Shown here piece after piece: positions 33,195 through 41,214 of a stretch of DNA of 64,000 nt (position 1 is its first letter; the number at the start of each line of letters is the position of its first letter). Where the stretch lies: positions 1-64,000 of the forward strand of contig DASZTL010000088.1 of assembly GCA_035548055.1 (NCBI GenBank), written 5' to 3'. The stretch is from DASZTV01 sp035548055 (GTDB taxonomy: Bacteria > Actinomycetota > Actinomycetes > JAFAQI01). Position numbers and translations under genes: made by a program. Under the pieces are notes generated by a model, which ran no database searches, had not been told where the DNA came from, and saw only the letters and a program-made list of their open reading frames with translations.

Positions 33195-33848
33195 TTACTT
33201 CGCGGTTTGGGGGGTGGCGGCCGGCGCTGGGGTGCGGGAAGTGCGACCGGAGGATGTTGCGGATGTGGTGTTGCGCGATTCGGTGCGGCGGGAGCGGGCT
33301 GGGCGGGCGGCAACCCCCGCGCGCTCGGTGGCGATGAGCTCGTTGAGCCACCGCACCTCGCGTTCGACGGCTTCCAGGCCGTGGCGCTGCAGCTCGAGGG
33401 TGTAGCGGTCGATGCGCTCGCGGGCCGTGCTCATCGACGAGGAAGCCGTCTGCTGCCGCTCCTCGAGCCGGCTGCGCCGGCCCTCCAGGATCCGCAGCCG
33501 GGTGTCGGCATCGGTCTGCGCGAAGAACGCGAACCGGACTCCGAAGCTCTCGTCCTCCCACGCGGCCGGCCCACCTTCGGCGAGCTGGTCCTGCAGTCGC
33601 TCCTTGCCCTCTGCCGTGAGCTTGTACGTCGTCTTCTTGCGCTTGCCCACTTCAGCCGCGCTGTCATCGGTCGTGATGTAACCGGCCGACTGCAGCGTGT
33701 TCAGACACGGATAGAGCGAGCCGTAGAAGGTCGTGCGGAACGGCCCGAGGATTCCCTTGAGGCGCTTGTTGAGCTCGTAGCCGTGCATGGGCGACTCGTT
33801 GAGCAACCCGAGAACGGCGAGCTCCAGCACGCCGGACTTTCGGCTCAA
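33195..33848 (-). CDS. PadR-family transcriptional regulator
   Basis: The 217-residue protein has an N-terminal PadR winged helix (LELAVLGLLNESPMHGYELNKRL; YGSLYPCLNTLQSAGYI) and a C-terminal Vir_act_alpha_C-type helical dimerisation part with coiled coil, ending in a disordered basic tail. TTG start at 33848 with AGGGGA upstream. A perfect inverted repeat of PadR-operator type lies 70 bp before the start codon, suggesting autorepression and control of ino1 and the MFS gene downstream. A PadR gene beside ino1 is also found in M. tuberculosis (Rv0047c). The ligand is unknown. Confidence 0.92.
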   Translation of the reverse strand: MSRKSGVLELAVLGLLNESPMHGYELNKRLKGILGPFRTTFYGSLYPCLNTLQSAGYITTDDSAAEVGKRKKTTYKLTAEGKERLQDQLAEGGPAAWEDESFGVRFAFFAQTDADTRLRILEGRRSRLEERQQTASSSMSTARERIDRYTLELQRHGLEAVEREVRWLNELIATERAGVAARPARSRRTESRNTTSATSSGRTSRTPAPAATPQTAK

Positions 33849-33917
33849 GACGGGTCCCCTATGCTTCGGTACTGCGCCGGTTCCGTGGATCTGGATAGAT
33901 CCTGACGCTAGATCGCG

Positions 33918-33942
33918 CCGATGTATCGAGTTGATACATCGG
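33918..33942. promoter_or_regulatory. Candidate PadR operator
   Basis: CCGATGTATC (33918-33927), a five-base spacer, and GATACATCGG (33933-33942): a perfect 10-bp inverted repeat containing the ATGT/ACAT pair typical of PadR sites. It lies between padR and the divergent DUF5318 gene, so it could control both. The rest of the gap (33849-34087) shows nothing else clear. Confidence 0.75.
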
Positions 33943-34087
33943 GCAGAGTATGCCGCGGCGGACCGGAAGGCAAGTACCCCGCCGGATCCGCGTGGCGCCG
34001 GTTGCTGCCGCCGTGCCGTCGGCGCTGCCCGCCGTGCCGTCGTGCCGTTCAGGAATGGGGCAGCGCTCCCGGCGTACCCTGCACCGC

Positions 34088-34519
34088 ATGCTCCGTTCGA
34101 CCGCTGTCGAAGAGGTCGCGGGGGCGCGCTGTGTCATCGACTACGCACTGGCTCGACGAGCGGTGCTCACCGGCCTCGCGAACGGCCGGATCCGCCAGGC
34201 GGACGCTTGCGATGCGCACATCTACCTGCGCCGAGCGGCGCGCTACCACGGTGAGCCGACCGGCGAGCCGTGCCCGGTGTGTGCCGACGACGACCTGCTG
34301 CACGTCACCTACGCCTACGGCGAGTGCTTCAACGGCGATACGAACGGTCGCGCCTGGGCCACCCGCGAGCTGCCCGGCCTGGCCGCGCGCCTCCCGGAGT
34401 TCTCGGTCTACGTCGTGGAGGTCTGCCTCGGCTGTGGCTGGAACCACCTGGTGACCTCCGCCGTACTGGGTACTGGTGAGCCCGTGACCCGTCGCCGCCG
34501 GTCCGGATCGCACGGGTGA
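34088..34519 (+). CDS. DUF5318 family protein with two zinc-ribbon CxxC pairs
   Basis: A 143-residue protein; CPVCADDD and CLGCGWNH supply the two CxxC pairs of a zinc ribbon, about 65 residues apart. The N-terminus (VIDYALARRAVLTGLANGRI, DAHIYLRRAARYH) matches the actinobacterial family found upstream of ponA (Rv0049 in M. tuberculosis). Function unknown. ATG 34088 is chosen although its ribosome-binding site is weak; a longer open frame upstream runs through the padR promoter. It overlaps the PBP gene by four bases (GTGA). Confidence 0.75.
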   Translation: MLRSTAVEEVAGARCVIDYALARRAVLTGLANGRIRQADACDAHIYLRRAARYHGEPTGEPCPVCADDDLLHVTYAYGECFNGDTNGRAWATRELPGLAARLPEFSVYVVEVCLGCGWNHLVTSAVLGTGEPVTRRRRSGSHG

Positions 34520-36657
34520 GCTCTGCTCGACGGGCCGCGCGGGGGACCCGCCGCGGCATTGCGAGGTTCGCACCCCGGCCGAAGCACGTGCTGTGGGGCT
34601 CGCTGTGGGCGCTCATCGGGGCAGTCGTCCTCTCCGCGATCGCCTACGCCCGCACGACCATCCCGAACCCCAGCGAGCTCGCGGCACAGCAGACGACGAC
34701 GATCTACTACAGCGACGGCAAGACCGTGCTCGCCCACATCGGCTCGACCACTCGCTCTGACGTGAAGCTGTCCGAGGTGCCGGTTGCGGTGCAGCATGCC
34801 GTGCTCGCCGCGGAGGACCGCCACTTCTACTCCGAGCCGGGCATCTCACCGACCGGCATCGTCCGGGCGCTGCTGGTCGACCTCAAGGGCGGTGACATCA
34901 GCCAGGGCGGATCGACGATCACGCAGCAGTACGTGAAGAACGCCTACCTCTCCCCGCATCGCACCTTGACCCGCAAGCTCAAAGAGATCCTGATCGCGAC
35001 GAAGCTCGGCCAGACTCGGTCGAAGGCGTCGATCCTCGAGGACTACCTCAACACCATCTACTTCGGGCGCGACGCCTACGGCATCCAAGCCGCGGCGAGG
35101 GCGTACTTCCACGAGACCGCGTCGGAGCTGACCGTCGAGCAAGGCGCGTTGCTGGCCGCCGTCATCCGCGCACCGAGCTACTACGACGACCCGAAGAACG
35201 CCGCGGCCGAGCGGGCTCGCTGGCAGTACGTCATCGACGGCATGGTCAGCCAGGGTTGGCTCTCCCAGCACAAGGCCGGCCAGCTCGAGTTCCCCAAGGT
35301 GCGCAAGCCCAGCAGCGCGAGAGCCAGCTGCCACGCCGAGACCTGCTTCATCCGGGACGCGGTCGAGTACGAGCTGCAGCACAAGGACGGCATCTCCTCC
35401 TCCCAGCTCGACCTCGGTGGCTACAAGATCGTGACGACCATCGACAAGAAGACAGAGGACGCGATGGTGGCGGCGGAGAAGGCCGTTGTCCCGAACAACC
35501 GCAAGGGAACGCCGGAAAGCGGCGCTGCATCGGTGGTGCCGGGCGACGGAGCGATCAGGGCGCTGTACGGCGGGCGCGGCTACTGCCGGGACACGAAGGA
35601 CAACCCGGACGCGTGCATCGACTTGTCCGGCGCGACCGACAGCTGGGCGCGTCCACCCGGCTCGTCGTTCAAGGTGTTCACCCTGATCGCGGCGCTGAAG
35701 AAGGACATCTCGCTGTCGAGCACCTTCGACGGGCCAACGGTCGTGAACGTGAACGGGACGCCGATCCACAACTCCTCGCCGGGCGAGACGTGCTACGGCT
35801 GCTCGCTGCTCAAGGCGTTTGCCGAGTCGATCAACACGATCTTCGTGCCACTCGCCAAGCAGGTCGGTCCGCAGAACGTCGTCGACGCGGCGTACGACGC
35901 CGGAATCCCGGAGTCGCGACAGCTCAACCCGGTTCCCGACATCGCGCTCGGTCCGGACCAGGTCTCACCGCTCGACCTCGCGACGGCCTACGCGACGGTT
36001 GCGGCGCAGGGGAGCTACGCAGCGCCGTACCTCGTGAAGGCGGTGACGACGGTGGACGGGCAGCGGATCTACCACGCGACGCCGCACCCGAGTCAGGTCT
36101 TCGGGAAGGACGTGATGGCGGACACGACCTATGCCATGACGAAGGTTCTCCAGCCCGGCGGCACCGCCTACGGGCACGCGCTCTACGGGCGCCCGTCGGC
36201 GGGAAAGACCGGTACGACGGACCGCAACACCAACGCGTGGTTCACAGGGTTCACCCCGCAGCTGTGCACGTCGGTGTGGATCGGCAACGTGGACCGCGAG
36301 CAGACCGTCACGGCCGGCGGGGTCGGCGAGGTGTTCGGCGGCACGCTGCCGGCTGATGTGTGGGAGCAGACGATGAACGCGGCGCTCGCCGGCGAGCCGG
36401 TGATCCCCTTCCCGCGCGCTGCCGGCGTGGGCTCGCCCGTCGCCTCCTCGACCGCGACCCCGACGGCGACGACGACGGTCACGCCGAGTGAGACGCCGAC
36501 TCCGACGATCTCGCCGACGATCACGGTGTCCCCCACCGAGTCACCGACGACGACGCCGCCTCCGGTCAGCTCGACCCCGACCGAGACGGTGACGCCAGGC
36601 GGAGGCGGGCCCGTCGAGCAGTCGCCCGAGCGGGTCGGTCGGCGCGGCCGCGACTGA
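34516..36657 (+). CDS. Class A penicillin-binding protein (transglycosylase/transpeptidase)
   Basis: Polymerises lipid II into glycan strands and cross-links them. The 713-residue protein has a cytoplasmic basic tail, a membrane anchor (about 25-46), a GT51 domain (about 70-240; AAEDRHFYSEPGISPTGIVRA with the catalytic Glu, GGSTITQQYVKN) and a transpeptidase domain (about 310-625) with SxxK (SSFK near 383), SIN and KTG (near 564). A 75-residue Thr/Pro-rich tail follows the KTG domain, as in mycobacterial PonA1. GTG 34516 is coupled to DUF5318, the Rv0049-ponA1 arrangement. Confidence 0.95.
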   Translation: MSSARRAARGTRRGIARFAPRPKHVLWGSLWALIGAVVLSAIAYARTTIPNPSELAAQQTTTIYYSDGKTVLAHIGSTTRSDVKLSEVPVAVQHAVLAAEDRHFYSEPGISPTGIVRALLVDLKGGDISQGGSTITQQYVKNAYLSPHRTLTRKLKEILIATKLGQTRSKASILEDYLNTIYFGRDAYGIQAAARAYFHETASELTVEQGALLAAVIRAPSYYDDPKNAAAERARWQYVIDGMVSQGWLSQHKAGQLEFPKVRKPSSARASCHAETCFIRDAVEYELQHKDGISSSQLDLGGYKIVTTIDKKTEDAMVAAEKAVVPNNRKGTPESGAASVVPGDGAIRALYGGRGYCRDTKDNPDACIDLSGATDSWARPPGSSFKVFTLIAALKKDISLSSTFDGPTVVNVNGTPIHNSSPGETCYGCSLLKAFAESINTIFVPLAKQVGPQNVVDAAYDAGIPESRQLNPVPDIALGPDQVSPLDLATAYATVAAQGSYAAPYLVKAVTTVDGQRIYHATPHPSQVFGKDVMADTTYAMTKVLQPGGTAYGHALYGRPSAGKTGTTDRNTNAWFTGFTPQLCTSVWIGNVDREQTVTAGGVGEVFGGTLPADVWEQTMNAALAGEPVIPFPRAAGVGSPVASSTATPTATTTVTPSETPTPTISPTITVSPTESPTTTPPPVSSTPTETVTPGGGGPVEQSPERVGRRGRD

Positions 36658-36686
36658 TCCGGCTCCAGGCACGAAAGACTGCCGGT

Positions 36687-38171
36687 GTGCGGCTGAACTC
36701 CCCGGCTCGAGAGGACCCCGCTGTCGCGGGCGCAAGCGAGCTGATCGGTGGGCCGCTCGGCCGCCACGCGGCCGGTCCGCTGTGGTCGTGGTGGACGCCG
36801 GTACGGGTCGCGCTCGGGGTCACGATCCTGTTCTGCCTGTTCGGCTACCTCCAGAAGTCGGCGTGCTTGACCCACCCGTACACCGACGACTACCAGTACA
36901 CGCGGCTCTGCTACACGGACACCTACGTCCTGTACACCGTCGAGGGGATCAACGCCCGCACCGATGAGAACGGTGCGGTCACCGGGGCCGTCGGCGTCCC
37001 GTACCGCGATCACCCCGTGGAGTACCCGCCGGTCATCGGTGGGTTGATGTGGGTGGCCGGCGAGATCACGTCGGTGGTGCACGGCGGTGGCGCCGATGTG
37101 GGCGGCGCGCACGCCACGACGTTCTTCAACGTGACGGCGCTGGGCCTGGCTTCTCTGGCGTTGATCTCGACTTTCACGGTTGCGCAGCTCGCCGGCCGGC
37201 CGCGGGCGTGGGACGCCGTGATGGTCGCTGCGTCGCCGGTGCTGTTCATGCACGCCTTCACCAACTGGGACCTGGCCGCGGTCGCGCTGACCGGCCTCGG
37301 CCTCTATGCATGGAGTCGCGGCTCTCCGACGTGGGCGGGCGTCGCGCTCGGAGTTGGTGTGGCGACAAAGCTCTACCCGCTGCTGGTGCTGCTCGCGCTG
37401 GTGATGTTGTGTGCGCGCTCGGCCAAGTGGCGGGCGGCGTTGCGGGCGATCGGCGGTGCCGCCGCGGCTCTCGTCGTCACCTATGTCCCGGCGATCGTCC
37501 TGTCCTACCAGACCCCGACCGCACTGCTGAACAGTCGCTTCTCGTTTCCCCAGGGCTGCCCGACCGGGCATCCGCTTCGCGGGTGGGAGTGGTTCAGCTC
37601 GCTGTCACAGATCCGTGGCGCCGACTGGGGGAGCGTGTGGATCGTCTTGCAGCACGCGTTCTCGGGCAACGCCATCGGCCGTGCGTTCCGACCCGCCTCG
37701 CAGTGCGGCGCGGCACCGTTCAAGACCAACCTGATCGCCGCGCTCGCCGTCGGCCTGTTCGTCGTCGGCGTCGGCTACCTGGTCTGGAAGGCGCCGTGGC
37801 GGCCGCGGGTCGGTCAGATCGCCTTCCTGTTGGTGGCAGGGTTCGTGATGTTGAACAAGATCGACTCTCCGCAGTACGCGCTGTGGCTCGTGCCGCTCGC
37901 CGTACTGGCTCGTCCGCGCTGGACGTCGTTGTTGGTCTGGCAAGTGACCGAGGTCGTGTTGGGGGCAGCGAATCTCTACACGCTGATCGCGCAGGGCCAT
38001 TCCCAGCAGGGGCTGCCGATGGGCACCTACCTGATCCTCGTCGTGATTCGCGACATCGTCTTGTGCTGGCTGATGGCGCTGGTCGTCCGCGAAGTGCTGG
38101 ACCCCAGACGTGACGTGGTGCGCAACGACGGGGTGGATGATCCGGCAGGCGGCGTGCTTGTCGCCCCGTAA
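36687..38171 (+). CDS. GT87-type (DUF2029) polytopic glycosyltransferase
   Basis: A 494-residue membrane protein with about ten hydrophobic segments. The first outer loop contains DDYQYTRLCYTDTYVLY and DHPVEYPPVIGGLMW, the acidic and YPP motifs of polyprenyl-phosphate-mannose-dependent GT-C enzymes. In actinobacteria these add mannose to lipoglycans or proteins outside the membrane. The homologous gene follows ponA1 in M. tuberculosis (Rv0051). GTG start at 36687, 29 bp after the PBP stop. The stop lies inside a hairpin (GCCCC-GTAA-GGGGC, 38163-38176). Acceptor unknown. Confidence 0.85.
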   Translation: MRLNSPAREDPAVAGASELIGGPLGRHAAGPLWSWWTPVRVALGVTILFCLFGYLQKSACLTHPYTDDYQYTRLCYTDTYVLYTVEGINARTDENGAVTGAVGVPYRDHPVEYPPVIGGLMWVAGEITSVVHGGGADVGGAHATTFFNVTALGLASLALISTFTVAQLAGRPRAWDAVMVAASPVLFMHAFTNWDLAAVALTGLGLYAWSRGSPTWAGVALGVGVATKLYPLLVLLALVMLCARSAKWRAALRAIGGAAAALVVTYVPAIVLSYQTPTALLNSRFSFPQGCPTGHPLRGWEWFSSLSQIRGADWGSVWIVLQHAFSGNAIGRAFRPASQCGAAPFKTNLIAALAVGLFVVGVGYLVWKAPWRPRVGQIAFLLVAGFVMLNKIDSPQYALWLVPLAVLARPRWTSLLVWQVTEVVLGAANLYTLIAQGHSQQGLPMGTYLILVVIRDIVLCWLMALVVREVLDPRRDVVRNDGVDDPAGGVLVAP

Positions 38172-38184
38172 GGGGCAACATGGA

Positions 38185-39027
38185 ATGGTGACCCGTCCTC
38201 GACAGCTCGCCGGCGCGGTGCTGCTGCTCGCCGCGACGACCGGCGCCGTTGGCCTGGTCGCCGCCACCGACGCGGCTGCTGCTTCCTGCAACGCGGTCAC
38301 GATCTCGGCCGGCCGCAACCTGACCTTGAACGTGTCGAACGTCTTCGTCACCGAGGGCGGATGTGTGCGGTTCGCGAACCTCACCGACGTCACTGTCAGC
38401 ATCCGGGTGTCGGGCTCGTCGTTCTCCGAGCGGTTGCCGGCTCGGACGCCGGCAACCGCATCCAGAAGCTTCACCGCGACCAAGTCGGCGGGCGTGACGG
38501 CGACCGACGGTGTCAGGACCGGGCACGGCACCATCACGGTCTCGTCGGCCGCGTCCCCCGCGGCCACGCCGACGCCGACCTCAACCCGCTCGACGGTGGT
38601 GGCGCCGCTGAAGTCGACGAAGCCGACGCCGTCGAGCAAGCCGCCGAAGTCCAGCGCGTCGCACGGCTCGGACCTGCCGAGCGCCGTGTCGACCGACGCT
38701 GCCGCCGCAGTGAACACCCAGCACACCTTCGCGTTGCCCGCGCTGCCATCCGCGCCACCGGTGCAGAGCGGCAGCGGCAGCGAGAGCGGCCCGAGTCGTC
38801 CGCCGACCGTGAGCCACCCGGTCGTCGCACCTAGGGTCAAGAGCTCGGACCCACGCCTGACATCGACGGTCCTCGAGCCGGCCGGGGGGCCCCGGCGCGG
38901 CCTGCCCGCCACGGTCGCGACGGTGCTCCTGGTGGGCTTGGCTGCGGCGTACGGGCGAACCGTCCTCGTCGCAGGGTCGGCTGTGGACAGACCGCCGGCC
39001 CCGCGAGCTGTGCGTCGTACCGTCTAG
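38185..39027 (+). CDS. Exported, C-terminally anchored protein of unknown function
   Basis: The 280-residue product has a signal peptide (about 1-33, AAAASC), a roughly 90-residue beta-rich domain (CNAVTISAGRNLTLN, VFVTEGGCVRFANLT, TATKSAGVTAT) that resembles a cupredoxin fold but shows no His-Cys-His-Met copper set, a long Ser/Thr/Pro-rich stalk, and a C-terminal membrane segment (about 245-263, LPATVATVLLVGLAAAYG) with a basic tail. ATG 38185 or GTG 38188 is the likely start; an earlier in-frame ATG lies inside the GT87 gene. It may be a wall-spanning surface protein read with the PBP operon. Confidence 0.6.
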   Translation: MVTRPRQLAGAVLLLAATTGAVGLVAATDAAAASCNAVTISAGRNLTLNVSNVFVTEGGCVRFANLTDVTVSIRVSGSSFSERLPARTPATASRSFTATKSAGVTATDGVRTGHGTITVSSAASPAATPTPTSTRSTVVAPLKSTKPTPSSKPPKSSASHGSDLPSAVSTDAAAAVNTQHTFALPALPSAPPVQSGSGSESGPSRPPTVSHPVVAPRVKSSDPRLTSTVLEPAGGPRRGLPATVATVLLVGLAAAYGRTVLVAGSAVDRPPAPRAVRRTV

Positions 39028-39164
39028 GGCGGCTGGGGGTCCGAGTTCGCCGCGGCGATCCGACTCGCCGTGCGCTGCTAGCCTGGTCGGCGCTCGACGC
39101 AGAGCAACCTCCTGCCACGACATCCGCCCCCAGCCTCCGGTTGAGGAACGAGTGCCGTGGCCGC

Positions 39165-39187
39165 CTTGCCACCACTGGGGTGGCGAG
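39165..39187 (+). promoter_or_regulatory. Hairpin in the rpsF leader (possible S6:S18 autoregulatory site)
   Basis: CTTGCCACC (39165-39173), loop of five, GGTGGCGAG (39179-39187) form a nine-bp stem with one wobble pair, 30 bp before rpsF and preceded by CCG sequences (39155-39163). Leaders of rpsF in many bacteria carry an S6:S18-binding hairpin with a CCG bulge. The position fits; the fold is only suggestive. A TAGCCT at about 39079-39084 may be the -10 of the ribosomal operon. Confidence 0.35.
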
Positions 39188-39217
39188 CATCGAGTCCAGA
39201 GGAGGTGGGTTGCACGC

Positions 39218-39508
39218 ATGCGTCACTACGAACTGATGGTCATCCTCGACCCTGATCTCGAGGAGCGGACGGTCCAACCGTCGCTCGAGCAGTTTCTCGG
39301 CGTGATCCGCCAGGCCGGCGGCAGTGTCGACAAGCTCGACGTCTGGGGCCGGCGACGCCTGTCTTACGAGATCGGGAAGAAGGTCGAGGGGATCTACGCC
39401 GTGGTCGACATCACGGCGGATCCGGCAGCGGTCAAGGAGCTCGACCGCCAGCTGAACCTCAACGAGGCCGTGCTGCGCACCAAGGTGCTGCGGCCGGACG
39501 CGAAGTAG
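39218..39508 (+). CDS. rpsF: 30S ribosomal protein S6
   Basis: A 96-residue S6 protein (MRHYELMVILDPDLEERTV; GRRRLSYEIGKKVEGIYAVVDI; LNEAVLRTKVLR). Binds 16S rRNA next to S18. The ATG at 39218 is preceded by AGAGGAGGTGG and starts the family N-terminus; the frame runs 22 codons further upstream without reason. First of the rpsF-ssb-rpsR-rplI set. Confidence 0.97.
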   Translation: MRHYELMVILDPDLEERTVQPSLEQFLGVIRQAGGSVDKLDVWGRRRLSYEIGKKVEGIYAVVDITADPAAVKELDRQLNLNEAVLRTKVLRPDAK

Positions 39509-39515
39509 GCCGGCC

Positions 39516-40010
39516 ATGGCCCAAGGCGACGTCACGGTCACGGTGGTGGGCAACCTCACGCAGGACCCGGAGCTGCGCTTCACCCCTAGCGGTGCGGCGG
39601 TCGCGTCCTTCACGGTCGCGTCGACGCCGCGGATCCTCGACAAGGCCACCAACGAGTGGAAGGACGGCGACGCGCTGTTCCTTCGCTGCAGCGTGTGGCG
39701 GCAGGTTGCGGAAAACGTCGCCGAGTCGCTGACTCGCGGCGCGCGCGTCATCGTGACCGGTCGCCTGAAGCAGCGCAGCTTCGAGACCAAGGAAGGCGAG
39801 AAGCGCACCGTCGTCGAGCTCGACGTCGACGAGGTGGGCCCCTCACTTCGCTACGCGACGGCGAAGGTCACCAAGGCTTCGCGCGGCGGTGGCGGCGGCG
39901 GTTCGTACGGCGGCGGTGGTGGTGGCGGCGGTGCCGCGCCCGTCGACGACGACCCGTGGGCCACTCCCGCGCCGAGCGGCGGCGGCATGACCGACGAGCC
40001 GCCCTTCTAA
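39516..40010 (+). CDS. ssb: Single-stranded DNA-binding protein
   Basis: SSB protects single-stranded DNA in replication and repair. The 164-residue protein has an N-terminal OB fold (about 1-115; TVVGNLTQDPELRFTPSG, FLRCSVWRQVAENVAESL, GRLKQRSFETKEGEKR), a Gly-rich linker (about 122-140) and the acidic C-terminal tail MTDEPPF used to recruit partner proteins. It lies seven bases after rpsF. Confidence 0.96.
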   Translation: MAQGDVTVTVVGNLTQDPELRFTPSGAAVASFTVASTPRILDKATNEWKDGDALFLRCSVWRQVAENVAESLTRGARVIVTGRLKQRSFETKEGEKRTVVELDVDEVGPSLRYATAKVTKASRGGGGGGSYGGGGGGGGAAPVDDDPWATPAPSGGGMTDEPPF

Positions 40011-40017
40011 CGACCAC

Positions 40018-40061
40018 TTGTCCGTGGCTGCGCTTGCGATAGCGCGCTGAGACACGGACAA
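40018..40061 (+). promoter_or_regulatory. Nested stem-loop between ssb and rpsR
   Basis: Outer arms TTGTCCGTG (40018-40026) and CACGGACAA (40053-40061) are a perfect nine-bp inverted repeat; inside, GCGCT-TGCGAT-AGCGC forms a second stem. No U-tract follows, so a classical terminator is unlikely; an attenuator, processing site or S18-linked control element are options. It occupies most of the 82-bp gap. Confidence 0.6.
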
Positions 40062-40092
40062 CTTCCCGAACTACGACTGGAGTCCCTCAGCA

Positions 40093-40332
40093 ATGCCTAA
40101 GCCCATTTTGCGCAAGCCGAAGAAGAAGGTGTGCGGGTTCTGCAAGGACAAGAACTTCACGCGCATCGACTACAAGGACACCGCGATGCTGCGGAAGTTC
40201 ATCTCCGACCGCGGCAAGATCCGCGCTCGCCGGGTCACCGGCAACTGCGCGCAGCACCAGCGTGACGTCGCCACTGCGGTGAAGAACGCTCGCGAGATGG
40301 CGCTGCTTCCCTACACGAGCACGGCCCGATAG
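40093..40332 (+). CDS. rpsR: 30S ribosomal protein S18, zinc-binding form
   Basis: The 79-residue protein has the S18 core (NFTRIDYKDTAMLRKFISDRGKIRARRVTG). Cys14, Cys17, Cys52 and His55 form a complete zinc site, so this is the C+ type. Actinobacteria often also hold a zinc-free C- paralogue made under zinc starvation; none is in this window. Followed by rplI after eight bases. Confidence 0.96.
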   Translation: MPKPILRKPKKKVCGFCKDKNFTRIDYKDTAMLRKFISDRGKIRARRVTGNCAQHQRDVATAVKNAREMALLPYTSTAR

Positions 40333-40340
40333 GACCCGCC

Positions 40341-40790
40341 ATGAAGCTGATCCTCACCCAGGAAGTGTCAGGCCTCGGAAGCGCCGGCGACATCATCGAG
40401 GTCAAGGACGGCTACGGCCGCAACTACCTCGTGCCGCGTGGTCTTGCGATCAAGTGGAGCAAGGGCGGCGAGAGCCAGGTCGCGGCGCTGCGCCGGGGCC
40501 GCGACGTCCGCGAGGTCAAGGACCTCGGCGAGGCGAAGGCGATCGCGGAGAGCCTGTCGGGCCTGTCCGTGAAGCTGTCCTCGCGTGCCGGCGAAGGTGG
40601 CCGCCTGTTCGGCTCCGTCACGACGGCCGACGTCGTCGAGGCGGTTGCCGCAGCGGGCGGGCCGAAGCTGGACAAGCGTCGCGTCGAGCTGCCCAGCGCC
40701 CACATCAAGACTGTCGGGTCGCACACCGTGTCGGTGCGGCTGCATCCCGAGGTGACCGCGTCGGTAGCGATCGAAGTGACCGCCTCCTAA
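40341..40790 (+). CDS. rplI: 50S ribosomal protein L9
   Basis: A 149-residue L9 with the N-terminal rRNA-binding domain (MKLILTQEVSGLGSAGDIIEVKDGYGRNYLVPRGLA), connecting helix and C-terminal domain (RLFGSVTTADVVEAV). Last gene of the rpsF operon; a palindromic repeat element begins 20 bp after its stop. Confidence 0.96.
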   Translation: MKLILTQEVSGLGSAGDIIEVKDGYGRNYLVPRGLAIKWSKGGESQVAALRRGRDVREVKDLGEAKAIAESLSGLSVKLSSRAGEGGRLFGSVTTADVVEAVAAAGGPKLDKRRVELPSAHIKTVGSHTVSVRLHPEVTASVAIEVTAS

Positions 40791-40809
40791 GGCAAAGACC
40801 ACTGCGCAA

Positions 40810-40876
40810 GCAATGCCACATTGCTAGTGCGATTTCGGCGGCTTAGCAGCAAATCGCGTGGGCAATGTGACATTGC
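40810..40876. repeat. Palindromic repeat element, copy 2 (after rplI)
   Basis: Outer 26-bp arms at 40810-40835 and 40851-40876 form an imperfect inverted repeat (21 of 26 pairs) around a 15-base loop. Each arm also contains its own palindrome: GCAATGCCACATTGC (40810-40824) and GCAATGTGACATTGC (40862-40876). The second is the exact reverse complement of 14427-14441, and ATGCCACATTGCTAGTGC is shared exactly with copy 1. It may terminate rplI transcription. Confidence 0.75.
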
Positions 40877-41214
40877 TACTGGAGCAGCGGGCAGCGGCGG
40901 CCACGCTTGTGGTTGCCGCGTTGTCGTCATTTGATCTGAGCTTTCTCCCCTGCACACCCGTGGACGACTGTTTGTGCAGGTCAGGCGGTGTGTCGTGAGT
41001 CGATCAGCACTGTTATCCACGGCGCTGTCCGCAGGCTGTGCACCGTGAATCGCCGGTTGTTCACACGCCCGTCCCCAGCGCTTCCCCAGCGGGTGCGAAT
41101 TCGGTCTCGCGAAGCGTGGTGATGCGGCCCGGCGACGCCTAGTTTCGAAATCGTCGGCGCGAGGTGGTGTCCTTCGGCTGACGGTCACGGGGCGATCGGG
41201 AGGGTGTGTCAGCG
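40877..41214 (+). promoter_or_regulatory. dnaB upstream region with DnaA-box-like sites
   Basis: A 338-bp stretch without a gene. It holds TTATCCACG at 41013-41021 (one mismatch to the E. coli DnaA box) and TTGTTCACA at 41057-41065 (one mismatch to the actinobacterial box). The dnaB promoter must lie here; no strong -35/-10 pair stands out. DnaA-dependent control of dnaB is only inferred. Confidence 0.4.

Noticed and set aside
36436..36600. Short tandem-like repeats (ACG/CCG triplets) suggesting a VNTR or CRISPR-like array
   Set aside because: They code for the Thr/Pro/Ser-rich tail of the PBP; repeat units vary and no spacer structure exists.
36183..37571. 462-codon minus-strand open frame opposite the PBP tail and GT87 gene
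   Set aside because: The Val/Gly-rich repeat part is only the complement of the Thr/Pro-rich PBP tail; no start signal.
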